From positions 1 to 27,952 of the forward strand of contig SJRY01000185.1 in assembly GCA_011319805.1 (NCBI GenBank): 27,952 nucleotides of DNA. The letters are read 5' to 3'. This DNA is from Macrocybe gigantea (taxonomy: Eukaryota; Basidiomycota; Agaricomycetes; Agaricales; Callistosporiaceae). The notes under the pieces are model-generated. The model was not told where the DNA came from, did not search any database, and worked only from the letters and a program-made list of their open reading frames with translations. A program made the translations under genes and the position numbers. Positions 18,097-27,952 of the stretch are shown here, in pieces. How positions within the stretch are numbered: position 1 is the first letter of the stretch; every line of letters starts with the position of its first letter.

Positions 18097-18130
18097 TCCA
18101 GTCGCAATGCTCGTCGAAACAGCCGCCGAA

Positions 18131-20540
18131 GGACGAATCCGATCGTGTACGACATATACAGCTACGGACAGTTTTTCGGTTCGAACCTCAACTGGAACTG
18201 GCCTGCAGACCAGGGAAGGAGCATACCAGGGTTCGCGTCTGAGCTTTGTCTTTGTCTTTCTCACTGTCGCTTACCGTTGCTTCGCAAAACAGTGGGAAAA
18301 CGCTTGGGGGAGGCTGTCAGTCGTTTTTCTCGTCTGTCTTTGGTAAAACGTGTCGATGGTTGACGTATCTGGTGTCCGTGACGCAGCGTCTATCAATGGT
18401 GCTGCTTTTACACGCGGATTGAGGGAGCAGTATGACGCGTGGTCAGCTTTACTTGATCCCTCCGAGGCAGGCGTAGGATGGAATTGGGAAGGAGTTTGGT
18501 CATACATGAAAAAAGTAAAACAAACTTGCACTGGTCTTTTCGCGGTGTTCTCTAACGTTTCATGATCACTCAAGTCCGAAGCATTTTCGCCTCCCAACTC
18601 GCAGCAAGCGGCCAAAGGTGCACAATACATTTCGTCATATCACGGATATTCCGGTCCAGTCCAGGTTACATATCCCGATGAAATGTACGGCGGCCCTCAG
18701 CAGCAGGACTTTATCGACACTATCGTCGGTTTGACGGGAATCAAGCGGTACAAGGACTTGAACGGCGGCACACCGAACTGCGTCAGCATCACCCCTTTCG
18801 TGAGTCTGAATCTCGACCATAGCTTGAATGTATCGTGGAGCCCTTGACAATATTTTTGCCCAGCTGATGAACTGGCACGACGCCGATCATCGATCTTCTG
18901 CACCGGCTGCCTATCTCACTCCTGTCGAAAGCGTTCGGACGAATTGGCTGACGTTGACGAAACATCTCGTGAGTTGTTCGGCCGCGCCCAGCTCGAAATT
19001 TTCAATTTTCAATTTTTTTAATAAACTTTCTCACAAGGTCACGAAAATTATTTTTCGAACCCTGGCTCTATCCCGCTCACAGCCTCAGGTATCGAATTCG
19101 CACCAGCCAGCGGCGGATCCACGAGATATACCGCGAAGGCGAGGAGAGAAGTCATCATCGCGGCAGGCGCCATCCAGGTGCCGTCATTGAAAAAAATCAG
19201 AAAACGAAATCTCGTTTAACTTTGCGCTTCCATCGTTTTAGACTCCTGCGCTACTTCAGCTTTCGGGCATCGGCGATTCCGCTCTTCTGTCGCAATTCGG
19301 CATACAGACGCTGATTGACCTCAAAGGTGTTGGCAAGAATCTGCAAGAACAGGTGCGAAGCCGAAGGACCGGCGCGGCTTTGCCTTTTTCTCACTCTTGT
19401 TCCTGTCAACAGACGCAATCCGCTCTGGGGGCCCGCTCGAATGGCTTCAACCCAGGCGGCCGTGGACCGACGGACACCATAGCCTTCCCGAACATCTATG
19501 AGATCTTCTCCACGTCGCCGTCGAACAACAACGCAGGCAACGCGTCTTCCGCTGCTGCCGCCGCTGTCAACAAGATCAAGAGCTCGATCTCGACTTGGGC
19601 CGGACAGGTTGCGAACAAGGGCGGAGTGGTCAGCTCGGCCGCTGCTGAGCAGATCTTGCAGGTCCAAGCAGCGCTGATCACGGACAAGAATGGTGAGATT
19701 GGCTCCGGTTTCACCTTTGTGTGTGTGATGTGAAGGAGAGCTAACGTCGTTGTTGCCGCGTTGGTTCGTAGCACCTGTTGCGGAGTTGTTCTTCGATGTG
19801 GGATACCCAGAGTAGGTTTCATTTTGCGTCGCTTCGGCGAAGGTTGCATTTAATTAATGCTCTTCGCCAGTGGATTGGGCGTCCTTATATGGAATTTATT
19901 GCCTTTCAGTCGTGGCTCTGTCAGCATCAAGGTAAATGAGTGTCATTTTGTTCGAGCATGTCGTGTAATGGTGTACAGAGCACAGACCCCTTTACATACC
20001 CGACTATCAAAGTCAATTACTTCACCACGGACATAGATATGGACATCCAGGTTGCTGGCGCCAGGCTCTCCCGGAGAATCTTGACCAGTCAACCTCTTAG
20101 GTTCGTTCATTTCTGGCCCCTTTTTTTTTATGGGTTCGCATTTGAATCTGCAATTCGGTACCCTTGTGCAGTTCACTGTCGACGGGCGAGTCCATTCCAG
20201 GATCAAGCGTGCCCGATAACGCGCAAAGGGGAACGGATCAAGACTGGAAGACGTGGATCACGAACAAATTTGTGTCGGTCGCTCATCCGGTCGGTACGGC
20301 CTCGATGATGAGAAGAGATCTGGGAGGTGGGTTCGCTTGGCCTCTCCCTCTAAACTGATTTGTGCTCAGCATCGTCGGTCGTGTACAGGTGTTGTAAACG
20401 CCCAGCTCAAGGTCTATGACACGACCAATCTTAGGGTCGTCGATGCTTCCGTCATGCCGTTGCAGATCAGTGCTCACCTTTCCTCCACGCTTTACGGCGT
20501 CGCTGAAAAGGCGGCTGATTTGATCAAAGCCTCCCATTGA
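18131..20540 (+). pseudogene. GMC oxidoreductase, 3' part (FAD and substrate domains, catalytic His pair)
   Basis: Continuation of the gene started at 5411. Thirteen exons: 18131-18230, 18293-18315, 18387-18514, 18575-18799, 18864-18968, 19038-19177, 19242-19352, 19413-19692, 19772-19811, 19871-19931, 19979-20100, 20172-20326 and 20389-20540. Motifs in order: TNPIVYDIYSYGQFF, NWNWPADQGR, PGGKTLGGGSSINGAA (flavin-binding GMC signature 1), EVIIAAGAIQTPALLQLSGI (signature 2), [11 protein letters not shown] (first catalytic His) and [20 protein letters not shown] (second catalytic His). The His-His pair and N-W-N-W-P-A resemble glucose-oxidase-like AA3_2 enzymes; the substrate is unknown. A one-base loss in the T-run at 19051-19055 breaks the frame between VTKIIF and NPGSIPLTASGIEF. 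Adding it makes these exons sum to a multiple of three and, joined to the 5' part, a protein of about 638 residues. Confidence 0.9.
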
Positions 20541-21151
20541 GCGAATGTTGGATTTTCTATACCATTTTTTCACTCTTTCAATGTCGTCGTCATTCGTTAT
20601 CCTACGTTATTGCTCGATAACTTGCTGTCTTGGACACTTTCGGACTCGTAATCGTAACGTTTTATTCGATATTTGTTGTAATGTTTTATACTTTATTGCT
20701 GAACTTTTCGGTTTGGGCGACAAACTTAAAGATAGGAACACGCCAAGGCTGTGTTTGTTGTCTTATCTTTATGTATTCAGTGGATCGGCCTCGTGCCCTG
20801 AATATCATGACTGATTTCTGTTTTCTGGAGTATGTCCTTGTGGTCCTCAAAATTTGTTCCCAGCCTGTCTCGGCCCTCGTCGCGAGCGTCTGTCATCTTT
20901 GGTACCTGCGAGCGCCATTCCGGCTGTTGAAACGCCTCTGACAGCCTCATTGTATCGAAACGCGGATTCCGGGGACCCTCCTAGAGGCTGTGATCGCGAC
21001 ATAATTCAGGGGAAGCAAACATAGGCGCCTTGCGCGTCTGACATCTGGCGCTCAACTCAAATCAAGCAAACCCAACGGACTCTGGCTAGCTCGTCGTCGA
21101 GCGTCTTTGTGACCTGCTCTTTTTCATTCACGACAGCCGTCCTGAGCCAGA
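20541..21151. other. Intergenic region between GMC gene and CaMKI gene
   Basis: Holds the GMC 3' flank and the kinase promoter. No gene, clear TATA box or polyadenylation hexamer was recognised. Confidence 0.5.
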
Positions 21152-23171
21152 ATGAAGTTTTCGATCGCGGAGACGTTGCTTCCGCAACCACCGAGCTTTT
21201 CGAAGAAGAAGAATTACGAGCTACACCAGGTGTTGGGTACCGGAACGTTTGGAAAGGTCGTCGTAGGTGTCACATTCTTGCTCTTGGGCGTTCTGAGGGT
21301 TGCTTAGATTTCGTCTCTGTGTTTAGAAAGCGACGTGGCATGTACCGCCGGAACAGGTAGCTGTGGCGGAGCACGGAGCCGCCGCGGAGATGGAAGATTT
21401 CGGGGATGAGAAACACCATCCCGCACACACGCTTGGTCTAAAGAAGACGCCGTCCTTCTCCTCTTCATCGGCCGGCTCCGAAAAGTCCAAACAAGGCGAG
21501 GTTCTCAAGGACGTGGCTCTGAAGATGATTCCGAAGAAGAAGGTCAAGGGAAACGAAAGCAGCGTCTGGAGCGAGATGGAGTTTTGAAGGGGCTGAATCA
21601 CCCCAATATCGTTCGTGTCTTTCTTCCTTTCCTCTAAAATTTCATTCCGATGGGATGTCATGGCTCAAGGTGAAATTCTACGAGTGGTTCGAGTCGCGGT
21701 CAAAGTACTACCTGTCGTTTGAGCTCGCCGTGGGAGGCGAGCTGTTCGAGCGAATCACCAAGAAGGGCAAGTTTACTGAGCACGATGCCGTCCTGGTCGT
21801 GCGGTACGTCTGTTCGACGGTACGAACCGTCGCAATACTCAGCCCATCATGCAGGTCAATACTTTCCGGCATCCAGTACCTCCACGCGCATGACATCGTC
21901 CACCGTGATCTAAAGTGAGACATTATAATAAATTGTCTTACCTCTTGTCGTGACGTCATCCTCCTCAGACCAGAGAATATCCTCTACCGCACAAGGGACG
22001 AAAACAGCGACATTGTCATCGTCGACTTTGGAATGTCAGTGATATCTTTAGCTGGTTTAAGCCACATCAAGATGCTTAACTTGCCTTTTGCAGAGCGAAA
22101 CACCTGCACACTCCTGAAGAACAGCTCCACTCGCTTGCCGGAAGCTTTGGTTACGTTGCTCCAGAGGTATTGAACAGAGAAGGTCATGGCAAGGCAGTCG
22201 ATATCTGGGCTACAGGGTAAGATATTAGGGTTTTCAATCGTCCGTGATGCCTGACACGTTCCCCCATTACCAGGGTCATTACATACGTGTTGCTTTGTGG
22301 TTACACACCTTTCCGTTCAGAGGATCTTGGCTCCATGATCAAAGAAACAAACGAGGGCAAGATTGAGTTTCATGAACGATATTGGAAAAACGTGTCCAAT
22401 CAAGGTACGGAATTGTCTTCTACAGTTTCGGCCACGGATTTCAGAATATAAACCAGCCAAGGAATTCATCAAAGCTCTGTTGCAACCTGACCCAGTCAGG
22501 CGGCCAACAGCCTCGCAAGCGCTGATGCATCCAGTGCGTGGCCTATTCATTCATCTCTCCCCCGATCATCCGGAATCCGTTTCTAACCACCTGACACTGG
22601 ATAGTGGTTAACGACGCATGAGCCATCCAAAGAGCACGATATTGGAGCCGGTTTGCGTGCCAATTTCGACCCCAAGGCTCGGTGGCGTTCGGCCATTGCC
22701 TCTGCGCGTGCCCTGCATCGGTTCAACTCCGGTTCGAAGAAGCAACCCATCCATACGGTAGGGGGTGGATGGCTCGGTGGTGGCAGCATGGAGTCTGATG
22801 ACGACGAGGAGCAACGCTCCGACATACCTGAGGTTGAATCGAGTAAGGAGACTGTTTCGACGTCGTCGGAGGCAAAGGCGAACGAAGACGAGCCACGCGA
22901 TATACGGATGGCAGACGAGCCACCTTCAGCCCCGACGTCTCCAGAACCGCATACACCTTCTATAGAGCGCAAGGCGGAAGAACAAGCTCCCATAGCTGAG
23001 TCCTCGCAGCCCCCAGCGGAATCAAAAGCCGTCGTCGCAGCACCAAAAGAAGAGGAAGAGTACAAGCTGGATATGCCCGGGTCGTTTGACTCGGAGTCGA
23101 ATCAATATCCAGAACACCTTCACGGGCCATCCTGGGGTGAAATTCTGAAGAAACTTCACATCACACAGTGA
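21152..23171 (+). CDS. Calcium/calmodulin-dependent protein kinase I-type Ser/Thr kinase
   Basis: Nine exons: 21152-21262, 21327-21610, 21670-21803, 21855-21914, 21969-22034, 22094-22216, 22274-22404, 22445-22533 and 22605-23171. Motifs in order: GTGTFGKVV (Gly loop), [10 protein letters not shown] (ATP-binding Lys), [28 protein letters not shown] (catalytic loop), IVIVDFGIAKHL (DFG), SFGYVAPEV (APE), [30 protein letters not shown], then [16 protein letters not shown], matching the autoinhibitory/calmodulin-binding helix of fungal CaMKI. A Ser/Glu/Pro-rich tail of about 140 residues ends in [12 protein letters not shown]. An insert of about 50 residues ([16 protein letters not shown] onward) lies between the Gly loop and the VALK Lys. 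One G is missing at about 21580 (GAGTTTTG for GAGGTTTTG, in [15 protein letters not shown]). With it, the exons total 1566 nt, or 521 residues. The gene phosphorylates targets in response to Ca2+ (family knowledge) and is probably functional. Confidence 0.92.
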
Positions 23172-25531
23172 GGATTCCCTTTCCCCTATTTTCCGTTCTA
23201 TAGTTTCAAAGGGTGAATACCGATTCAAACCTTTTCTTTCCTTTTTCTTCGCTTTTAATCTATGATTACTCGTCCGGTTTGGACGCAAAACCCTGATAAT
23301 CTATGTGAACCGCCTTGCTCTTGCTCTCATGACGGCAACTCCATCCATCAATTGGCCGAACTCACCTTGCAACTGGCGCGACTCACATGTGCGTTCACCG
23401 GGGAAATGAATTACCCTGGCAAAGAAGTCCTTTCTTCATATTATTATTGGCATTGCTTCTTCCTCTCCATCTCATTTCGTCATTCCAGATAATATAGCTG
23501 AATTTCCTTTCCGGTGCTGGGGCAATGTATACTGTATATGTATTTTAATGTACTAGGTAACGAATAGACGCATCACAAGAGCCAAAAAGTCAAGGCGACC
23601 TAATCGGATGCAATTTTTTGAATTCTTCTTTTCTCTCAGCTGCCGGAATCAACGATCAATGGGCTCTATGGGCATGCCGGATGCAATCGTCGTTCTCATG
23701 CAAGGATGAAAGTTGACAACATGAGGGAAACGTAGCCCATGGCAAAGACCGAGTCCATAAAGTGATCGTGGAGAACCAGACCGGATCCAGTGGTCATATC
23801 TCAAAAAAAATAAACGGAGGGAAACGTCCGATGCCATCTTCACTGCGGCAACATGTCAGAATGTCACAGAAACGTGTTGGAGCTTGGCTCCATGATGAAG
23901 TCTGGACTGGACCGTGCCACAACAAATTTCACGGATCTAGCTAACGGTGGCAGGGCAGTTTGAATTCGTTGCGAGCCTCTGTCAGGAAGGATGGAACAGC
24001 AATGGACGAAACCCCTATTCGAGGATCTTGCACTTGCAGGGACAGAGGCTTGAGGCCAGAAATTTGCGGACTTGACGGTCGTCGAAATGAGATCGATGCA
24101 GAGGTCTGTCTGGGCAAGATCGTCGCACAGGGACGACTTGAGGACTCGGCCTGCGGAAGATAAGAGAAACTGCTCATTTGGGTGGGAATTGACATCATCA
24201 TCAAGCGTCGGGTGATGTGAAGTTTCGATGGAAAAGAATATCACGATCACAGGTGTATCGTGTGCTAGCGCTTGACGTGTCGCAGGGACGGTTGGTGCTC
24301 GCGTTTCTAAATCTCTGAGATGCAATAATACTGTGGTGATTCGAGTCCAGTAGCCTGCGAGTGATCATACTTTTTCAATGTGCAGTCCTTGGTTACGAGG
24401 GCAGAGATCAAAAAGTGGAGAGGAAATCAGAAGCGCGTCGTGCTCGTGATATTTCAAAAAAAAAGACTCCTCTGGCAATTTTGATCTTCCATGAAACGGT
24501 GAGCAAGTCGTCTCCTCTGGGTATATGTATAACGCGCAATGGGAGCTGCGCAGTGCGCACTGGCGAGCTAGTTGTGAATGGCTGGGGGTCTAGATTGCAA
24601 ATCTTGCAGTCAGGTCAGGGCATCCTGTTACAGTATGTCAGTGGCGCTTTCAGCCTTCCAGACTTCACAGCTCCGCAATCTAGCCGGTCCCTTTTTCTTT
24701 TTTTTTTTTTTTTTTAAAAAAGCATGTGGCGACCATGGGTGACTGCACGAATGACAGGTGCTCATAATCTGATCGGAAGCCCGAAGGTTTATCCAACACG
24801 TGTGCGGAGCCCAGTTTCTTGCGCGACAGATTGCTCCCGGTGTCCATGACGCTGTCCGAGTCTTGAGAGCTTCCGAGCCTCTAGGTCTCTTGAGAAGAAG
24901 GCATCGATCGTCACATAGAAAGAAAGAGTAAAAGAAAGACCACAATGCATCATCGCATGCCATCGTCTACACACACCATCGATTCATCATCCTGCAAAAG
25001 CCTAGACTAAGGGTCAATATCCGACGTGCGATCATGATCACACTCTGCGGTCACCTGGTCTGCAACGATACAATATTGATCTCCCGGGTTCATAAGTATA
25101 TCACTCTAAATACAAGAGAGACTGCGACCTCCGTGTCATACCGAGTCGCCCAATGTGCAAAGCTTTCCAAACCTAGCAAATTAACGTTGCAACATGCAAG
25201 AAACAAACTATATCTCTAGAGGCACCTTCAAGGGCCGCCACTACAAATGACCCCTGGAGCGTAGAATCCGTGCCAGCATGTGCGATGCAGGCGAGCGGTG
25301 CCAGAGTGCTTCCGTAGGGAAAACAGTTGCGACTCATTAAACAGACATGTAAGATAACACGAATGGGCTTGACGGTTTTTTTTGCTATTTGTTTTCAAGG
25401 TATTGCAGCATTTATAGAGGATGAAGCTTTTGCGAAAGTTCTTCCTCGCTGGCGTGGTGGCCAGACTTTGAACGCTGTTTACGAGAAAGGCACTGTTCGA
25501 GCTGAAGGGTGGAAGGACGAAAGGAAGACAC
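23172..25531. other. Long intergenic region between convergent genes
   Basis: I cannot support a gene here. A 153-codon minus-strand frame (24325-23864) and an overlapping 87-codon frame (24204-23941; Ser/Pro-rich, reading SFSYLPQAESSSRPC) are unassigned. An 18-base T run at 24698-24715 followed by six A could be a retroposed poly(A) tail on the minus strand, but no body was recognised beside it. Confidence 0.4.
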
Positions 25532-25554
25532 TCACAACTTGGATATCTGGCTGG

Positions 25555-27547
25555 TCACGCTCCTTTGTGTGTCAATACGGATTGAGATATTGGGCTGCAC
25601 TTTTGTCGAAGAGTGCGTTGATTCAGGAGACTCGGCGGCATGGAGACTAGCATCTGGCTTGGATCATCGGAGTGCGATGTGATGCTGTTTCGTGCATTGA
25701 GTGTCGCCAGAAGGAGTTCGTGTACACTGTAGAGACGGCGGGCGAAATGAAGGACAGCACTGCGACGCCAAGACAGACCGAACTTACAGCGGCCGATACA
25801 GAAGTAGAAACATGCGTAAATCAGAGTGCCAGGGGATGCGACAAGCTGACAACGTATGTAAGTCGGGCGAGCTCCTTAGCAGTTGTGAAGCAAAAGCAGA
25901 CGAACCGCAATGAGAGAGGCGATTGCGCAACAGCTGGAACCGAGTTTAATCAGTTCTGATCTTCCATGTTAAAGAGTTGATATAGGTACCTGGTCAGCCT
26001 ATAAAAATTGAAGTTCGTAGTGAGCGTCTGCATAGATAACACGTGGATCATGCTCACACTCCAGTGTTAACCACGAACAGTATCTGGGGGACGTCAGAGA
26101 ACGATGTATAGAATGGAAATATCATTCAAAATCACCAATCGGTTGATCATGCTATCCGATCTATGTAACGGGAGAAACATTGTTACCAAGGATTCGTGCA
26201 CAGAAATAACCAATATAACCTACTTTTTGAAGCCAGTGCGGGATCTGTGGAGCATATAACAAAGACTCGCTGCGATTAGAACGTCCGCGGCGACTGAGAA
26301 GGCGTTAATTGTAATCGTTAAGGGCTGTGAGATGATCAGAACGCCAGCATCATCATCAAACGTTCAGTACATACGTTGAGCTTCACGAGATCTTGATAAG
26401 TCTGGCATTCCATTCTGGGGTACAAATGTCAGAAAGGTATTACTCGCGTTCTAATTGACGTACGCAAGGACAACCCAGGCTATGGGTAAGGGGAAGACCT
26501 CAGACAAGAGCAACAATCACTCGGACGGTCAATGCTTACCCGTTCCGCACCCTTTGAACAGGAGATAATAAGTCCTCATAGCGCAGTCTGAGAGTTCAGT
26601 TTTACTCACCGACGTCGCCCAAGATCAGGAACAAGAGGACACCTGTTATTATGTAGTTTCTGTGGCTCACTATGCAAAGGGTGTTAGCCAGTGGAAAACA
26701 GCCTGTGCCATTGCACTTACACCTCCAGACGCGTTGCAGATAGAAGCTGGATTTCGATGAGGACAAGGACGACGAGATAGGAGGAGGCCGGCAACTTACA
26801 GCTGAACGATGCATCCCGTCATTCCCTATAAATAAGAAATTAATCAGTGAACCGCTAGCAAAATATCGACTGAACCCACGGTCAGCAAAGCTTCCATCTT
26901 TAGGGAAGCGTTAGTTGATACAGAAAATTGCCATCTCATTTGGCGACTCTCACCACAACGGACCTGCACTTTAATGAGCGATCATCTCGGTAGGAGTCCA
27001 GCCGCAGAAACCCACCAAGTCATCTGTCCCAATGCTACCTCATTGCTTACAGTTCAAGCCTATCAGCCTCACGTCGGAGCTTGCTACCCGTCAATGACCT
27101 ACCTGAAATTTGACACCAAGTAATGATAGACTAAAAGACAACGCGATTGGAGTCAACATTCCAGGTGCATTGCTTGGGCGACCCACTTGTGTGCGTAATG
27201 AATGCGAGATGTACGGAGTCGTAGAACGCCGTCAAAAACACCTCCACGGCAGTCAACATCGCCGAAAGGACGGCAAAGTAGCCATACATACCATCACCTT
27301 CAAATACCATGGGTCTTTGGGATAATCTACAGAACCAGAGGTGAATTGAAATTCATATTGACTGCGTTCCGACCCACCCATATAGTAATAGAAAGTCTGG
27401 AGGTAGGACACTCCCAAGAGCACAGCGCTGACGAGGATTCCAATTAACATGGAACCCAGGCTGAGTGCACTTGTCAATTTCTCGTTTCGATAACAAGGGT
27501 CGCTAAACGTACTTCGCGTCGATCCTCTCTACCTCGTACCGCGTCAT
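25555..27547 (-). CDS. DUF6534-type integral membrane protein, about 21 exons
   Basis: Multi-pass membrane protein of a basidiomycete-expanded family of unknown function. Exons on the minus strand: 27547-27513, 27469-27378, 27326-27292, 27241-27187, 27130-27103, 27045-27016, 26963-26954, 26897-26880, 26825-26800, 26746-26721, 26669-26610, 26551-26540, 26479-26464, 26414-26375, 26324-26224, 26160-26136, 26083-26058, 25998-25990, 25933-25906, 25845-25788 and 25726 to about 25555. Diagnostic motifs in order: SLGSMLIGILVSAVLLGVSY, YPKDPWYLKVMVFL, AFITHTIYHYLVSNF, TWSVVMEALLTGMTGCIVQL, FYLQRVWRLSHRNYIITGVL, ADVLIAASLCYMLHRSRTGF, KKSDSMINRLILFVVNTGVL and FCIGRLYTNS. The last exon is frameshifted at 25711-25714 (TCC-TTC for TCC-nTT-C), which hides LLATLNARNSI. 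A second shift near 25670 would give an alternative end at 25532 (NISIRIDTQRSV). The start is supported by the short MTRYEVERIDA exon with a GTACGT donor. Confidence 0.85.
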
Positions 27548-27952
27548 GATGAAATTTCAAGCACGTCTGCGACTCCGACTTTAAAAGAACGAGCGATTTG
27601 CAGGGAACGAAAAGCGGAGTAGCGAGACAAGAGCGAGTGGGGTGCTTGGGAATACAGGGCGGAATGACCATGCATAAAGAGATCTTGTTCACCCAAATGG
27701 AGGATTTCAAGGGTTGAGAGCCGAGAGAAACGATCGGTCCGCACGAATTCCAAACGAGAGCGGGGACCTCAGGAAGGCCATCTTGTGAGATCCCAGATCT
27801 TCGGTTAGCCATCTCTGTCAGGTGGAAAGTTTTCGAAGGGCCGGGGTCCCTTTATTAGCCGAGCTCCTGTGCACCTGATTACTTCACATTTTGCCATATC
27901 AACTGGAAGATAACGGTGCAGCAAAGACAGGTTATTATAGAAAGGCAAATTG
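27548..27952. other. Upstream region of the DUF6534 gene
   Basis: Presumed promoter and leader of the minus-strand gene. A 112-codon minus frame (27812-27474) overlaps its first exon in another frame and matches nothing. No clear TATA box was seen. Confidence 0.4.

Larger units (their letters stand above)
5684..18130. mobile_element. Composite 12.4-kb insertion splitting the GMC oxidoreductase gene
   Basis: The limits are set by where GMC homology ends (...GADD, 5683) and resumes (T-N-P-I-V-Y-D; the T codon is at 18133). The content is a patchwork of unrelated element fragments and host-gene fragments in both orientations (see individual entries). GGACGA occurs near both borders (5678-5683 region and 18131-18136), but using it as a target-site duplication would leave the restored reading frame wrong. 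I therefore see no clean duplication. The left border lies inside a recombinase coding region and the right border near the start of a kinase pseudogene, so neither is an element terminus. Either successive nested insertions and deletions, or a chimeric assembly join, could produce this. Confidence 0.75.

Noticed and set aside
5684..18130. Helitron as the vehicle of the composite insert
   Set aside because: Gene capture would fit, but the insert does not begin with TC or end with CTRR plus a hairpin, is not flanked by A and T, and no Rep/helicase sequence is present.
5678..18136. GGACGA as a 6-bp target-site duplication
   Set aside because: Removing one copy would leave the GMC frame wrong and lose the Asp-Arg of G-A-D-D-R, so it is probably coincidence of GC-rich codons.
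22583..23065. 160-codon Ser-rich minus-strand frame
   Set aside because: Antisense shadow of the low-complexity tail of the CaMKI kinase.
24698..24721. T18-A6 run as the tail of a retroposed gene
   Set aside because: No recognisable coding body, truncated LINE or target-site duplication was found beside it. Left as a simple repeat.

Overview
This window is nuclear DNA of a filamentous fungus, almost certainly an Agaricomycete (Basidiomycota). Genes have many short GT-AG introns of about 45-65 bp. The gene and element families also fit: a Plavaka-type (CACTA) transposase, a basidiomycete tyrosine recombinase, a basidiomycete 'FunK1-like' kinase fragment and a DUF6534 membrane protein. No tRNA, rRNA or CRISPR array was recognised.

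Layout. 40-2636 (-): Plavaka/CACTA transposase gene, decayed at its 3' end. 3575-4579 (+): GDT1/TMEM165-type cation transporter with 3 exons. 5411-5683 and 18131-20540 (+): the two halves of one secreted GMC oxidoreductase of glucose-oxidase type. They are separated by about 12.4 kb of nested mobile-element debris. 21152-23171 (+): 9-exon CaMKI-type protein kinase. 25555-27547 (-): DUF6534 seven-helix-type membrane protein, split into about 21 exons, several of only 9-18 nt.

The 12.4 kb insert (about 5684-18130) is a mosaic. In order it holds: a 5'-truncated tyrosine-recombinase gene whose catalytic residues are all present; an uncharacterised ORF; Ty1/copia gag; a Tad-like LINE (ORF1 plus the start of the endonuclease), broken by a DDE transposase fragment; a Ty3/gypsy RT fragment; an intron-bearing piece of a Kap121/importin-5 gene; a copia integrase fragment; an unassigned coding stretch; a family of palindrome-rich repeats, two of which form a long inverted repeat at 13873-15401; a CTTGA/TCAAG-rich tract; and a kinase pseudogene with an LTR-like sequence in one intron. 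Neither end of the insert looks like the terminus of a known element, and no clear target-site duplication is visible.

Cutting across all of this, at least six reading frames (GDT1, CaMKI, GMC, DUF6534, LINE ORF1 and the recombinase) each break at a place where adding one base to a short homopolymer restores a conserved motif. In GDT1, CaMKI and GMC the summed exon length becomes divisible by three only after that addition. This looks more like consensus sequence error than six independent pseudogenisations, so the host genes are described as probably functional.
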